Shown: positions 32,709-44,249 of the stretch, piece by piece
Position numbering within the stretch: the stretch's first letter is position 1
Layout: every line of letters starts with the position of its first letter
NCBI GenBank assembly: GCA_013368315.1
Contig: JAACJM010000002.1
Coordinates: 186,001-250,000, forward strand
Reading direction: 5' to 3'
Source: Tetrapyrgos nigripes
Lineage: Eukaryota > Basidiomycota > Agaricomycetes > Agaricales > Campanellaceae
Length of the DNA: 64,000 nucleotides
The notes under the pieces: generated by a model
What the model was told of the DNA's origin: nothing
The model's database searches: none
What the model saw: only the letters and a program-made list of their open reading frames with translations
Program-made: the position numbers and the translations under genes

Positions 32709-34565
32709 ATGATTCGACTTGCCGCTCTCGTCTCATTTCTTGTCTTCTTCCTCAGCTACTCAACCAATGCGACCCAGTCTACCAGGGAATCACCAGTGTG
32801 TATCGTTGGAGCTGGTCCATCAGGTCTCGCAGCAGCTCATGAGCTGGAAAGCAAAGGTTACTCAGTGGTGATGTTCGAAAGGCAAGCTGAGGTAGGCGGT
32901 AAATGTCAGGCTTATTATGACGGTCCCGATGGGTATGTAGTTCCCTCCTTAAGGCCCCCGGATACTAATCCAGAAATGTACATCCGCATCTTCTTATAAT
33001 ATCTATTCGAAACATCAAAACCTTCTTGGCACGCTATTCACCTCACTTCGGCGATTTGCATGATCCTTTTAGAACTCTATTCCATCCATTAGGCGCCATT
33101 GTCCTCTCAAACGCCACCTATGTCCAGACCTTGCCCATCGCTGTCGCGGCCGGAGTTGCCTTCCTTCCAGCTAAAGGTATTATTGATGGATGGAACTACC
33201 CTCCTCTTTCCCCGCCTATCGATCCATACACTACAGTTAATATCACTCCGACTCCTGCGCCGACGCCAGCGCAAATCGCATTGCTCCAGGATGAACTAGC
33301 GAAGTATGTCGCTTTTTGGCAGACTGAATTCGTGCCTTTTGCCGCTATACGGTATACGGTGAGTATATAACATGATCTTGACTCGGATGCGTGATCAACG
33401 CAGTTGACTTCTTCAATCAAAATAGAATGGAATTCCTCCAGACTTTGCGATACCGATTGGGCAGTGGCTGATGGAGAATGGGTACTTGGTTCTACCCACT
33501 GTCATGATGCAAGGTTTATCACTTTTTGGGTACGGAGATTTGAACCATACAACAACAGTGGGTTTCGAATCATTTTGAAAGGTGTTCGAATGATATTGAA
33601 ATTACACTTCCCAGATTTACGCACTTCAGTACTTCACGCCTGATATTATTGGTTATTTCTCTAATGTCGTCGAGATCAATATCGTCGGTGTGTTCTTTCC
33701 GTGGTTTGGTCTTCTTTACACCAGTTCATAATGCTTTCACGCAGATTTCCATGCTGTCATGGTTCACTACGCCAGCTCTGTCAGGGGACCGATTCATACC
33801 AGTACCACTGTGGTCAAAGTTAGTAAGTGCCAAATGTTTATTCATGGCACTGGCACTCAGAAATTTTTTCCAGATCGCAGTGGCACCGAGCCAGTCCTCA
33901 TCTACACCAACTCTGCCGGATCGTCGCCTCATTATACTCAGACCTGCTCCGACATAATCATGGCTTTTCCCCCTCTTCTCGAAGCTCTTACAGGCCACTC
34001 CGGACCGCCCACAAACAACTCCGGAATCGACATCAATCTTGCTCCCAACGAGCTCGCCGTCTTTTCCAAAGTTGGCATAACCGCTTACTGGTCCGGTGCT
34101 GTTTCAATGCCTCAAGTGGTATTCAATAACACATTCTCTCAACTCCCCACTGAGCCTATCGCTGAACCTGTGCTGGCAACGAGGATATTTCCTGGCTCTG
34201 ATGTTGTTGCGACGTATTCGTGGGGTCCATTCCAGCCAACTGGGAGAAGCAATATATCGTTGGATGAAGCCAGGGAACTTCTCTTACAGACGTATTCAGT
34301 TGTGGACTTTTCTTTGGCCACAAGTACTAGTACTGATGGAAGAAATGCCGGGCCTCAGAAAGTAACAGAGGACGATGTCAGGGAATTTAGGGTTTGGGAT
34401 TATTTCCCAAGATTCCAGACGGAGGATGTGGCTAGAGGAATATACAGCGAGTATAATGCTTTACAAGGACAGTCGAACACGTACTGGATCAGTGCGTTGA
34501 ATGGATTTGAGTCCGTGGAGTTCGCAATCAGAGCTGGGCAGGACATTGTACGGTCTTTTTTCTAG
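32709..34565 (+). CDS. Secreted FAD-dependent oxidoreductase (amine-oxidase-like fold)
   Basis: Six exons join in frame to 494 aa: 32709-32932, 33073-33358, 33426-33557, 33615-33687, 33745-33822, 33874-34565. A signal peptide (MIRLAALVSFLVFFLSYSTN) precedes the dinucleotide-binding motif VCIVGAGPSGLAAAHELESK and FERQAEVGGKCQ, the GxGxxG plus GG arrangement of FAD-binding flavin amine oxidase/protoporphyrinogen oxidase-like enzymes. FHPLGAIVL, the middle domain and a C-terminal FAD-contact-like region (YWISALNGFESVEFAIRAGQ, close to the GE-x-x-S/E-x-A-x-x-AG pattern) follow. It should act on an extracellular or secretory-pathway substrate; the substrate is not deducible. The gene converges on the secreted-protein gene at 34937-35840, and the 3' part of the pair is duplicated at 0.7-2.5 kb. 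Confidence 0.85.
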
Positions 34566-35991
34566 TTTAGATATACATCAATCTTTCGTTTTTTGTATTA
34601 ATTTGAAGTACTATGGTACCGTGCGTTCGGTCAGCATCTCCGCGTCCAACTTGTTCATCATGAAACCCATTTTGGTGCCACCTTCAAGGTGCTTTTCCCA
34701 TTTTCCACCCTTCCCTGGTCAAAGCAAATTTGTATAGTAGAATGGGATACGCTTTTGGCTACTTTGAGAAGACTTATAAAAGAATATGTCATATGGTATA
34801 CAGTTTTTCAGCTGTACACCGGAAGGTTCATTCTTCGCATACGTTCTAAGTCCTTCAAAATTTATTAGGAGAACAGCGCTCTGATCGAAGTATTACAATA
34901 AACTGAACCTCATGCTGCATACAGGCAATGATACGTTTAATCCAGTCCCAAAGTACTGAGGATAGCGTTGTAGTTGGTCATTCGGGCAGCGGTCACGTCG
35001 AAAGTCAGGTTTTCCACCTCCATATTCTCAATCGGTAGTACAGTCTGGTCAGGGTTTGCCGGGGTAGAGGTCGGAGGATTAGTCGTCCAGAACAACTGCA
35101 ATGGATAGGCGGCCTCGTCCACATAGCCATTCGCTTGTGAGATACCGATAGAGCAATTCTGGCAACGTAAAAGAGCATTCATGATTCCAGCGTCTTCGTC
35201 GTAATACCAATTGTTGGAAAGCGTAACGACACCGCCTGAGTTGGAGTCCATATAGCGACCATCCTCCCTGTAACAGTATCAAATCCTCCATTTTCCCCCA
35301 AAAATCATCGTTAGGCTTACGAGACCTGAGAATATTGGATTATTGGTACCAGACTCTGATACGATCTCCTGCGACGTTGAGAATTAATTCCTACCCATGC
35401 TGCAACAGTAAATGATCTATCAAAACAATTCATCAGAGACAGATCTCAATTAGCTGATGATTGTTCCTCACTTCGCCAATTGGGTCCCGTTGGCGGAAGT
35501 AAATCCCGCGTACCCATAAGGAAGAGAAGTGGTGACATTGACGAGGAAATCATCCTGGAATGGATCGCAGGTAACTGAGGTGTCAGGAAATGCTAGACCA
35601 ATGGAAGTCTTGGTGACTTGGCTCTGCAGATTATAAGTTACTGATTATGACATCTGGAATAAAAGGTTTACATTGATTGTAGGGAAACTGTCCAGGGCGG
35701 CAGGGCGTTGACTGAGATTAGCGCAAGTTCCTGCATATTTCATTAGATCTTAGGACTCTGACAAGGATGGCAGCTCGCTTACCTGGGTGAGTAAGAGCAA
35801 GGACCGCAAGGGAAAGAGGTATACTCTTGAGGACGGCCATGATGCGCTGTCTGGAGAATCTGTGGATAGGCCCTTCGCTAAGCAGTTTTCTTATATAGCG
35901 CCAGGACCGAGGAACCCGCGTAAACGTGTGCTGATTCGAAGCTGTTTTTCAGTCACAATCTGAGTTCCCTCTCTTCACACCTCTTGTGATG
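34368..35991. repeat. Segmental duplication, copy B (mate at 737-2472)
   Basis: Ancestral-looking copy of the duplicated block: the FAD oxidoreductase gene continues upstream of its left edge and the convergent gene has its start codon here. See 737-2472 for differences. Confidence 0.85.
34937..35840 (-). CDS. Secreted protein, weakly like CDH-type cytochrome domain
   Basis: Five exons join in frame to 231 aa: 35840-35783, 35730-35672, 35623-35472, 35416-35321, 35267-34937. MAVLKSIPLSLAVLALTHPG is a short signal peptide. The mature part contains CDPFQDDFLVNVTTSLPYG, YAGFTSANGTQL, SFTVAAWVGINSQ, VVTLSNNWYY, a CQNC pair (NALLRCQNCSIG) and a C-terminal segment ending YNAILSTLGLD. The beta-rich pattern, the VAAW strand and the RCQNC motif recall the cytochrome (DOMON-like) domain of cellobiose dehydrogenases, but I could not identify the heme-ligand Met and His with confidence, so heme binding is unproven. 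Tail-to-tail arrangement with a secreted FAD enzyme and joint duplication make a redox pairing worth testing. It could instead be a non-heme carbohydrate-binding protein. Confidence 0.7.
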
Positions 35992-36423
35992 CGAAATCCA
36001 AGGCTTGAATACAGCGCTCAGGTAATAAGGTAGAATAAGGACTGGCGATTCAGTTACCGTCACTGACGTTGAATTCAAAGCTTGAACGTCTTTTCTGACG
36101 GTGGTGATTCGGACTCAAAGAGATGTATACTATATGTATTCACACCCCCAATCATTATATGCTGACATCTGTCATATGTCATTTCCTGTCTTTTCTTGAC
36201 ACATACGGGCTCTCGCTTGGGCTGTGGCTGTCGCATTGCCGCTAGGCTGTCCGGATATCCCCCATTACGTCCTGAGTAGCCGCTCTTTTATCTGTACCAC
36301 CATCATCCACTGTTCAAGAAGACGCTCGAAATACATGCAAGCACCACGGACGGACTTGTTTCACCAAAGGATGTCCCATTCACACAGGTGACATGAGGAT
36401 CTGAAAGCCTAGATGGAAGTGAT

Positions 36424-36452
36424 CCCAGTAAGCCCATCATGGGCTTGCTGGG
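36424..36452. repeat. Short near-perfect hairpin
   Basis: CCCAGTAAGCCCAT, one base, then ATGGGCTTGCTGGG: a 14-bp stem with one mismatch and almost no loop. Such structures are common in repeat-rich intergenic DNA; no role is claimed. Confidence 0.6.
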
Positions 36453-36707
36453 AGATATACGTATCGATCAAAGATGAAGAACGTTATCCTCAAACAATCC
36501 TCAAAGAGTCATTCTTGATCTGCATGCAGGCACAGTCTTCGACGTGATGCAGAAATCCGACGTTTACAATCCATAAAAAGCATCTGACTACTAGTAGCGC
36601 TGACAATCAGACTAGATTCTTCTTCATCAGTGACTGAGGATGAATGGGGAGAATTACAACAAACGGAGTCTACATCGCAAACGCTTGTCACTGATCAACC
36701 CTGGTTA

Positions 36708-36800
36708 CGAGGCCGAAGAATGAGGCTGAGTTGTTTACACTGCATTTCTGTAGGTGGCTATGTCAATTACGTCCCAATTTCTCCCGTCCGTTTCTTTCCG
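36708..36800 (+). repeat. Dispersed repeat family R1, copy D
   Basis: Fourth copy of the ~95-bp repeat (see 2478). It shares GAGGCTGAGTT, TTTACACTGCATTTCTG and GTGGCTATGTC, then the pyrimidine-rich tail, closest to copy A in the TTTCCGCA end. Confidence 0.7.
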
Positions 36801-38351
36801 CATATCGGACACTCTGATCAGGGTTTCCGTTTCTTTCCCGACTGTATACAGGGTTCAACATGTCCAACTGGACCTTTCTTCCTGTTCCCCTACAATGATG
36901 TTGACTCATACCTCTCTGCTTCATTGCCCTCTCTAATGTTGCTTCTGTGCAAGCTTAGCTATGATTTCTTTTACAGCAGTGGTGCTGCAGCACTTGCTGT
37001 TTCAGTCCTCTTTCCCTTCCCTTTTGAATATATTCTCAGCTCTAAGATGTTTGCATATTTTGACTCAATGCCCAATTCTGTTCTGACACACCCTTCGTCT
37101 TTTCCACTTTTGATTCTATGGATTCTGTTCATGAAGACTCAATGCACAAATGAAGTAGTTTGGTAGTATCTTCACATGTACTTGTATTCTCTTAATGGTA
37201 AATAGTAAAGAAGTCAAATAGAAAATAATGTGTATTTGTCATTCCTGCCCTGTGATACCATTTCTGGTACTGTATGCCTAGACACGTAGACCTATCAGGA
37301 ACAAGTGACACATAAGTCATAGCCCCTATCTTTTATTTTATCACTATTCTTCTTCATACGGACCACACATCTTGGCTCTTTTCCATTTGTTTTACAAATT
37401 CATTATTCCTTATTCGCTAGTATATTTTTATTTCTCTTGACTCCCACCACACTCATACATGTATCACGTTTGGTACATGTTTTATACCAATTCTGTCAGC
37501 CTATCTCGTACTCATTTCTTCCTATACGCCTTTTTCTTACAATTTTTAGACTTGAAATCCCTCATTTTTTTTACTATTACCAACTCGGTGCATAGTACGA
37601 CGTTTTGTATAAATACCTACATCAGCAAATGCAGGTTTTTACTCACGGGCTTGCGGGGGCTCGCAGAGCTCTTTCCTCAAGTATTTCAGGCTTTCCCCCT
37701 TTATTTACCTAGATTGGGTACTGATACACTATATAGAGACCCTATTTGTGATTTAAATTAGTGTTTTGAGAAATGGTAAGTAGTTGCCCTTTGTATATAG
37801 CTTTTGAAGGATTTTCTGAAAAACACACAAGTAATGACGATGGCAAGCATAATATACAGAAGGACCATTTCAGACTATGTAAATGGAGTGTATAGACTCA
37901 GTTCAGGTCAATGTGTAAGATCCATAGCAAGGAGGAACACCCTATGTACAGTTTAGTCAAAAGAACTTGCGGAATTTTTGACTCAGCTCGCCAACTCGCG
38001 GATCATGAACTCATGCAGCTTTCAGGCACTTGTGCAAGTGGCTGCGAGTGCCCATGAGTGATTTGCTGAAAACCTGATTAGTAGTACTTACAAGCACACA
38101 ATATACCAAGTTATCCACTACCAACTTCACCCTTCCTAGCCTAAGCCAATCCAGTCCAAAGTCCCAGTCTCCCAGCTCTTTCCCAGAAAGCCTCTCATTG
38201 TTCTCATCTTCCTATCTCATTTCTGTTTCAGATATCTCTTGGTTGTTACTGCCTAGAACCTCCAGATCAGTGCCACTGTCAACCTCTAGATGATTTCTCA
38301 GACTTACCTGGGTTTGAGGAGTTTTCTATTCAGGTTTATATCTTTCATGTC

Positions 38352-38412
38352 AGCGCCCTCCAGCCTTGTACTCGCCACCCCTCAGTGCTGGCCCACACCC
38401 CCTTCATAAGTT
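38352..38412 (+). repeat. LTR-like block, relative of 16277-16345
   Basis: Shares CAGCCTTGTACTCGCCAC and the CTGGCCCACA motif with the earlier block. A 40-bp stretch just downstream (about 38440-38475) has a small inverted repeat CACACTTCGTGTGG. No internal retrotransposon sequence accompanies it. Confidence 0.4.
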
Positions 38413-39205
38413 CTAGTCTCGAGTATCCAAACTATATACACATCTTGACACACTTCGTGTGGTGTATATAGTCTGGTGCAAACCTATAGGTGCGGGCAGC
38501 AGGTTTTGACTTTCTGCCCTTAACACATGACGTCCCAATGGGGCTTAAATCGGCTGACTGAAAGCCTCCTGTGTGTTTTGTTTATTTTCTTCATTGATTG
38601 TTCTTTCACCACCACCAACACCACCACCACTCCAAAACACCCTCCCCCCCTGGTCTTAAGCCTGCTCTCTCTATGCCTTGTAAGATCTATCACCTTGTCT
38701 CAGTTTTTCACTATCAGTTTGCTCCTATAGTGTGCCTTCTAGTCTGTTTTGCTAACTTGCTCATCTTTCAGGGTTATGTTGTGGTTCTTTTGGGGCCAGA
38801 GGCCCATTTTGTGCTCATAAGTTGGACAGGATAGGGACAGGATAGGACAGTGTAGTTTAGTATCTTTTGGACATGTTCAACATGTCTTTTCAAGATTTTA
38901 TATCAGGTTTACAGTGTATATTCCCTTAGCATGCCCAAATGTATCATTTTTATGCTATTACATGGTATCTAAGAGCTTGTATATCAGGCTGACTTTGCCT
39001 CACCACAGCGCTGAGGCTTCTGTAGTGAAACAACGCCCACGACTTCAACCAGAGGCCAAAAATATATAAACAAAAGCACCTCTGGAGGAAGAACAATGGA
39101 GCTCTGGACCTGGCCCATGGCCCTAAGGGCTTGCCTTTTTGGACTGTGTCATCAGCAAAACCCAAGTTTCCATAACTGACCTTCATTGCCTCTAAGGGCA
39201 CAGTC

Positions 39206-39265
39206 AGGATGGAATGGGTCATACCAGGATGAAATGAGTCATACCAGGATGAAATGGGTCATACC
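39206..39265 (+). repeat. 20-bp tandem repeat, three copies
   Basis: Units of AGGATGRAATGRGTCATACC follow each other exactly at 39206, 39226 and 39246 with one or two substitutions. Confidence 0.85.
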
Positions 39266-39341
39266 AGAACAGAATAAAGAATACACAATGGAATAGCTGT
39301 TACAGCTTTTATGAGTACTTAAAGGCTGCAAGTGCAAAGAA

Positions 39342-39470
39342 AGAATGGAGATGTCCAATACAGAATGTAATGGGCCAGTAATTAATGAATTGGTGAATAC
39401 AGAATGGAGATGTCCAATACAGGATGTAATAGGTCAGTAATTAATGAATTGGTGAATACAGAATGATTTG
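39342..39470 (+). repeat. 59-bp tandem repeat, two copies plus a partial third
   Basis: Units beginning AGAATGGAGATGTCCAATAC start at 39342 and 39401, and a partial one (AGAATG...) at 39460. The shared end is GTAATTAATGAATTGGTGAA. It lies just outside the Plavaka transposase 3' end and may belong to that element's terminal region. Confidence 0.8.
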
Positions 39471-39687
39471 GCCCATTGAAGGATGCATATACCAGTACAT
39501 AATGGAATCGTCAAGTTGAGTTTGCAAACCACAAATCAGAAACAAAAAGGAGAGAATGAATGCTACTGGTAAATCAACAGCTCTGAAGGACTAGCAGTGA
39601 CTGTGATAGTGCTACCAGACTGACGATTATGCTGTATTCAAAAGGGCAGAATACAATATAACTTATTGCAACTATTTTACAGATTGT

Positions 39688-42600
39688 CTACAGTGCAGCA
39701 TAGCCTTCAGTCTCTCGAAGAGCTGTATCATAATCTACACTACCTTCCCCATCTTCTGGTCCCAACACTTTCTCGTAATCATGATCCATATCCAGACCAT
39801 TGTCTGGTTCACCGTCGTCTTCCTCATCCTCCTCATCAGACTCTACGTTATGTTCACACTGATATCCATACCCTTGGCACTCCTCGTCATTATCGGCCTC
39901 AACAACTTCATACCTCTGTCCCTCGGGAGGTAGGTCTGGTATAACGAGTGGTTCTGGTATGCAGTCATCCAACCTTTCAGCTTCTCCATCTTCGTCAGTA
40001 ACTTCCCAACTGTCATCTGGCTGCACAGGTGCCTGTTTCTGGACTTGAAGGTGAACGTCAGGCATGTAACGTATGACCATATCACGGTCACAGAAGCTAT
40101 GAAAGAAGTAATATCAGTCATAGAGTAGAAAGATATAATGTTTACTCACATTCCAACATAATAACTATGATAGTCTTCATCCTTCTTGATAGCTTGATGG
40201 GCAATGGATGGACCAAGCAAAGCATTGGTCTTCCCCAGAGAAAAGGCTGGGATAAGATGACAAGCCCGTATCACACATTCCGGATCTACAAACCCGAAAG
40301 CACATTCCTCATTGCCATTTGCAAAGCCGACACGAGGGATTCGCTTAGCCTTCCACCCGAACTTGTGGTTGGTATCGAGACCATACCAACAAACCCAAAG
40401 AAAATCCACTTTTCGTACAGGACCATCTTTATGGCGGATCATAGCGTGAAAGACACCGATAACCTGAGCATACCAGTAGGGGTGTATCTCAGCATCAGGT
40501 CCCGTAGCAAGAACCATCACATTAGAATGATCAGGTATGCAAGGGTTGACAGAGTCCTGACATCGCCGCATGTCATAGGTTGTGTAATTGACACAAAGAA
40601 CCTTGTGACGGTAGATGCGGTCATTGAGGAACTCTAGCTCCGAGCGTTCCTGGAGTGAAAAATCACTGTTGTCCCCGCTATTGGTCAAGCGAGCAAGTAC
40701 ATGTTCCTTGGCCTTGTGATAAAAGTGCTGAAAATCTTGATGTTAGAAATATATTTTGATGGCGCATCGAGACAGCAACATACCGAAACAGCAGGATCAT
40801 CCTCATGCTCCTTCATCCACTTGATCACCTGCAAAGGTTGCGAGTTATCCTTGGAAATTTGGTAATGGTCTTCCGGGTCGGAAGGGAGGAGAGGGTCGGA
40901 ATGGTCAAAACCGACAGAGGCACGTTCAGAGACTGTTGCTTTGCCGTCAACATTACTAGAAGCCCCGCCATACTCATTTCCTGTAGTTGCTAATCGTTGG
41001 GATACACGCTTGATGATGCGAGTTCACCGTTCATGATTTGTGAGTTGTCGAAGGAAACGGAAGGTCTTGTTAGTACAGGCATAGAATCGCTTGACGCGCC
41101 GATGCTCGAGTTCTCCCTAATGCAAAGGGTCAGTATATGAACAATAAATTGAGAAAATCACTTGCTATTTGTGTATTGTAGTTGTCAGTGGGACCAAATA
41201 GACGGATAAAGCGAGGATAATATCCCAAGGCATGCACCTTATACGTACGGAGATTGAAACACTTCTTTCTTGCTGGCTCCGTCTTCCCACCACTGTCCTC
41301 TTCCTCTCTCTCTCCTGCTTTCCTCTTGCCCTTCCCTTTGTTGGCTGACTTCCCTTTCTGCTTCTCCACAAGTTTTGCCTTTCGTTGTCCTCGGGCAGCT
41401 GTCTCTCGTGGTAATTCTCAGGTATCATACGCCTCACAGACAGTATTAGAAAACTTGCGTAAGGAGGCACCTAAATGAGTGGCTGCGCTGTCCAGACAGT
41501 CAATAGAGGTGTCGCTGTGTAGACGAAGCTTGGCAAGTGCGTGAAATGTACAAAGGTCGAAGAGTAGGTTCTGTATAATAGGGTCGTGTGTATCAAATAG
41601 ATCTTTGAAGACAGGCATCAAGCACTAGGAGATATTGTCAGTGAGCTGAAAAGAGAAAGATTATTTGAAATTTACCTGAAGTAGGTCCTCATAATCTCTA
41701 CCAGCTAACTGCTTCATTGCAGATATGTTTCCCCCAAAACGGCAGACAGTATCTCGTCCAAACGTTGGAACCTGTCGGAAACTAATGCACATTAATAACT
41801 GAACAAGTGGTGAGAAGATGAAGCCTACCGAGCATCCAGTGTTTGAATGGCATCACCACCAATCGCGAAAAGAATCCGGAGTAAATGAATAAAAACGCCC
41901 CTCCAAACTCCAAGTTCAAATTCATGAAGCACATCCGGCACAAGCATATCGAAGACATTGAACCCAAACCTGAGGAATCGCTCAGAAAAGATATTCTAAT
42001 GATCACTGTAAGCAGAGTTGTAATAGAGAAGGAACAAGAACACACCCTGGTCGGTACCCATGAAAAAGGTTGAAGGAAAACCTCGATAGCATAACTGGTG
42101 ACCCAGTACCCAAACTCATATATCCATCGTCGCATATTCTGGATCAAGCCCTGATGACGTTCACTGTCAACACGAGCTTTGGTCTCTCAGCGACGTCGGT
42201 CATGTTTCTTGCCAAGATCATCAAATTGATCCTTCTTGACAACGCAGTGAGGACAAGGTGCCTTTCCAAGGAAACGAATGGTAGCCAGAAGAACCCTAAG
42301 ATATCAGTCAGTCTAAGAGAAAAAGGATAAGAAAGATGACACTCACTTCTCAGGATAATCAGCGGAATATGTGAAGAACCAAGGAAAAATCCGTCGCCGA
42401 ACACCATCCCCACACAGGATTACGATCCCATGCTCATATGCCTCCATGAATTTCTCATTCAGAAGAAGAGCCCATACAGCATGGAACAACTCTCGCTTCA
42501 GATGAGTGAGCGTAGCCGAAGTTCCGGGAACACCAAAGGTTTCTGTATAAAATTCTTGAAATGTGTCTGGCAGCTATAAATTAGAAGCATGAGATTGGGA

Positions 42601-44243
42601 TATTACAACAAAAGGACACATACCTTGGGAAAGTACACAATATGCTGAGCTGCGAAAGTCGAAGGCTTCGTTCGTTGATACTTTGACTGGTTGCCAATGT
42701 ATAGGTATCCTGGCCAAGCGGACTTGTCACCAAAGTTGCAAAGCTGCATTGTGTCAGACCAGCACATGCAAGCTGCGACAGCCACTGGAACATTGGGATC
42801 ATCCTCGGTTGGTGGCGAAGTCTTCCTACGTTCCCGCTCGGCAATTGTAATTTGCTCATGCTGTTGGAGGAAAGCATCCGAGTCAAAAAGTTCGGAGCGA
42901 AGGCGAACAGCCTCGAAAGTGTTAGAAGTTGTTGCATCACAGGGTTCGGGAGTCTCGAAGGAGGCCGTGTCTTTGGAAGGTTGTCAGTAGTACTTGTATG
43001 GGGTGTAATGGAAATGTTTGGCCTCTGTGGACTCAAACGAGGCAACGATGGTGTCCAAAAGATCGCGGTGATGAATGCCGTCAACTTTGAAGGTGGCAGC
43101 ATCACTCTCTTTGACACTCGAGTTTTCAAAGGGGAGTGGTATCTCGACCGAACCCGTATGCCATCCATCTTCCTCCGGAAACTCGGAACTTGAACCTCCG
43201 TAATCATCAACCTTCCTCAGCGTCCTATCAGCATCAAAGCCTTCCAGCTCATCTGTACTAAAGTCCTTGGCTCGGATTACTTGATGAACAAGGTCATTCA
43301 AGTCTTGGAGAGACTTTTCCCCATGCCTGTAGAACCATGCAATAAGTCGATATTCAGAGGCATTGGCGAAGGGAGCAAAGACATTCTTGACAAAGCTATG
43401 GGACACAGCAAAGACAGAACCGAACACAGATAATGGTGAGTGCCTGGGAGCTGAGGGTTTGGGAAAACCTGGACCCTCACACACATCCACAATGTTGACA
43501 TCTTCATCAGGGATACTCATACCCGATGAGCTAGGGTATGAGCGATAGAGACCAAAAACATCAGGTTTACTATCAATGTAAACTATCGTCGATGGGTCTT
43601 CAGGCTCATTGGAATGAAGTTGTTGAGACTCAGTCATTTCGGGTTGGACAGAGTCAATGGAGTTGGGCTGGTTGAGTTCAGGGTCAGCTGGGGGAGGTGG
43701 AGGTGGAGGTGGAGGTAGGGGAGGTGGAGGTGGAGGTAGGGGAGGTGGAGGTGGAGGTGGAGGTAGGGGAGGTGGATTGACAGGTGGATTCTCCAATCCC
43801 ATTGTACGAGGAAATGTGCGTGCAAGAGTGGGAAGGTGATCAATGAGACGTCTTGGGACGTAGCATGCACGACTGGTTCTTGAGGTAAGAGAGGGGAGTG
43901 GTGGCGGAGGCGGCGGCGGTGGAGGTCTTGGAGCTCGTTTTCGGGCATTCACAGGCAGTTTGTCGATCGTCGTCTGGATAGATGGACCTGCCTGAGAAGG
44001 TTCATGGTAGGATAACAATGAGTAAAATCACTAGTTATAACGTAGACACATACACACCTGAAGTTGTTGAGTTGCATCTTGGTTCAAAGATGTACGCGGC
44101 ACCTTTGTTCGTACAGCATCTCGTCCTGTGAGAAGCTTTGGTCAGTCCTTGCCCTTTCCACGACAGTTCTTCCGATGAACAGCAAGGCCTTGCGTGGATT
44201 TGGAGGTTTTGGGGCAGCTAGGACATTTGTATTGCTGGGCCAT
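39688..44243 (-). pseudogene. Plavaka-type (CMC/CACTA-like) transposase, near complete with two in-frame stops
   Basis: Exons from 44243 to 39688 follow the full Plavaka order. First come a C2HC finger (CPSCPKTSKSTQGLAVHRKNC region, about 44170-44243), a proline-rich linker (43690-43990) and PFANASEYRLIAWFYRHGEK. Next are MQLCNFGDKSAWPGYLYIGN, TLTHLKRELFHAVWALLL, VILCGDGVRRRIFPWFFTYS, PCPHCVVKK, FDMLVPDVLHEFELGVWRGV, VPTFGRDTVCRFGGN, LCTFHALAKLRLHSDTS, ELEHRRVKRFY, VDFLWVCWYGLD and FGFVDPECVIRACHLIPAF. Last are LLGPSIAHQAIKKDEDY and an acidic tail. Introns are GT-AG. TGA codons interrupt the frame at 42187-42189 (HDRRR-stop-ETKARVD) and 41024-41026 (NHER-stop-TRIIKRV); both are one transition from CGA (Arg). 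Otherwise the gene seems whole, so inactivation looks recent. Element ends were not located. Confidence 0.85.
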
Positions 44244-44249
44244 GGCAGA

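Larger units (their letters stand above)
36000..39687. other. Repeat-dominated stretch without a recognised gene
   Basis: Contents recognised: a 29-bp hairpin at 36424, R1 copy D at 36708, an LTR-like block at 38352, and two tandem arrays at 39206 and 39342. Frames such as 36630-37166 (+) run through the R1 repeat and pyrimidine tracts and are not convincing genes. Confidence 0.45.

Noticed and set aside
36630..37166. 178-codon plus-strand frame
   Set aside because: Runs through repeat R1 copy D and T/C-rich sequence; no motif or intron pattern.
39206..39470. Possible CRISPR-like array
   Set aside because: Units are directly abutting with no spacers, and the organism is a eukaryote.
43634..43948. 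Leu/His/Pro repeat frame and Gly-rich frame on the opposite strand
   Set aside because: Shadow frames of the proline-rich linker of the Plavaka transposase.
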